64,000 nucleotides of DNA from the NCBI GenBank assembly GCA_039818985.1, contig JBCBSU010000002.1, positions 1 through 64,000 on the forward strand, given 5' to 3'. Made by a program: the position numbers and the translations under genes. The notes under the pieces were generated by a model. It worked only from the letters and a program-made list of their open reading frames with translations. It made no database searches and was not told where the DNA came from. The stretch's first letter is position 1. Each line of letters opens with the position of its first letter. The DNA is from Pseudomonadota bacterium (GTDB taxonomy: Bacteria > Pseudomonadota > Alphaproteobacteria > Sphingomonadales > Sphingomonadaceae). This document shows, one piece after another, positions 63,850 to 64,000 of the stretch.

Positions 63850-64000
63850 ATGTCCGCCTCATCGCCCGAAGCGCCCGGTATTGATTTTCCAGACATGGAT
63901 ATGTCCGCCTTTGCCGGTGAGGCGATGCCCACTTTGGAGGACATGCAGCACTGGACCTGGGTGATGGGCCGGGCGCAGCAGATGATGATGGAGCATATGG
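63850..64000 (+). CDS. probable class I poly(3-hydroxyalkanoate) synthase, 5' fragment
   Basis: Only the first 50 codons are inside the window. The fragment reads MSASSPEAPGIDFPDMDM and, further on, EDMQHWTWVMGRAQQMMME. I recall the HWTWVMGRAQQM segment from N-termini of sphingomonad class I PhaC, which polymerises hydroxyacyl-CoA on the granule surface. The catalytic lipase-like box lies beyond the end, so the call is tentative. The ATG lies 181 bp from the divergent aminotransferase gene. Confidence 0.5.
   Translation, partial: MSASSPEAPGIDFPDMDMSAFAGEAMPTLEDMQHWTWVMGRAQQMMMEHM

Overview
The window looks like a chromosomal segment of an alphaproteobacterium, most likely a sphingomonad (Sphingomonadales). 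This is inferred from the GC-rich coding sequence, the linked rpmH-rnpA-yidD-yidC-engB block, secB next to a Tim44-like gene, the DUF4402, DUF4136 and DUF3576 envelope proteins, the TonB receptor, and the large beta-propeller and S9 peptidase genes. About 50 genes are supported. I saw no tRNA, rRNA, CRISPR array, insertion sequence or prophage.

Layout. 1-7.8 kb: a SnoaL-like protein, then an envelope and c-di-GMP cluster: a CHASE2/degenerate-GGDEF/EAL phosphodiesterase, a very acidic FecR-domain protein and a divergent TpsB/ShlB-type outer-membrane transporter, with CtrA-like boxes upstream of two of them. 7.8-21.4 kb: a penicillin-acylase-family hydrolase, two paralogous secreted VPS10/BNR propeller proteins of about 1,090 residues, a DinB-like protein, a membrane diguanylate cyclase and a TonB-dependent receptor. 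21.8-26.5 kb: a Crp/Fnr regulator followed by a three-gene operon on the minus strand. The operon encodes a TIR-membrane-TPR protein, an AT-rich protein of unknown family, and a TPR/SLOG-like/degenerate-cyclase protein. It is the best candidate for an undescribed system here.

26.9-47.2 kb is mostly housekeeping: comM/yifB, rpmH, rnpA, yidD, yidC, engB, a GST, dapE, smr, mltA, timA, secB, murJ and trpS. Next come a glycine-rich DUF4136 lipoprotein, a coupled SSS symporter-glycerol kinase-alpha/beta-hydrolase operon whose hydrolase lacks the nucleophile serine, a DUF4402 protein, holA and lptE. 47.3-55.9 kb: leuS with a 43-codon palindromic repeat element inserted in frame at the edge of its editing domain, a DUF3576 lipoprotein, an unrecognised exported protein, a ThiE-like protein divergent from a PLP-homeostasis protein, a CPA-type antiporter and a tandem universal stress protein.

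56-64 kb: a MORN-type protein, a VOC protein coupled to an ArsR regulator, an S9 peptidase, indoleamine 2,3-dioxygenase divergent from an Lrp/AsnC regulator, a serine beta-lactamase-like hydrolase, an AlaC-type aminotransferase and the first 50 codons of a probable class I PHA synthase. The arsR and lrp-type genes both appear to be transcribed from their start codons (leaderless).

Family calls rest on reading the protein sequences and motifs; no database search was run. Where I moved a start codon from the longest possible frame, the entry says why.
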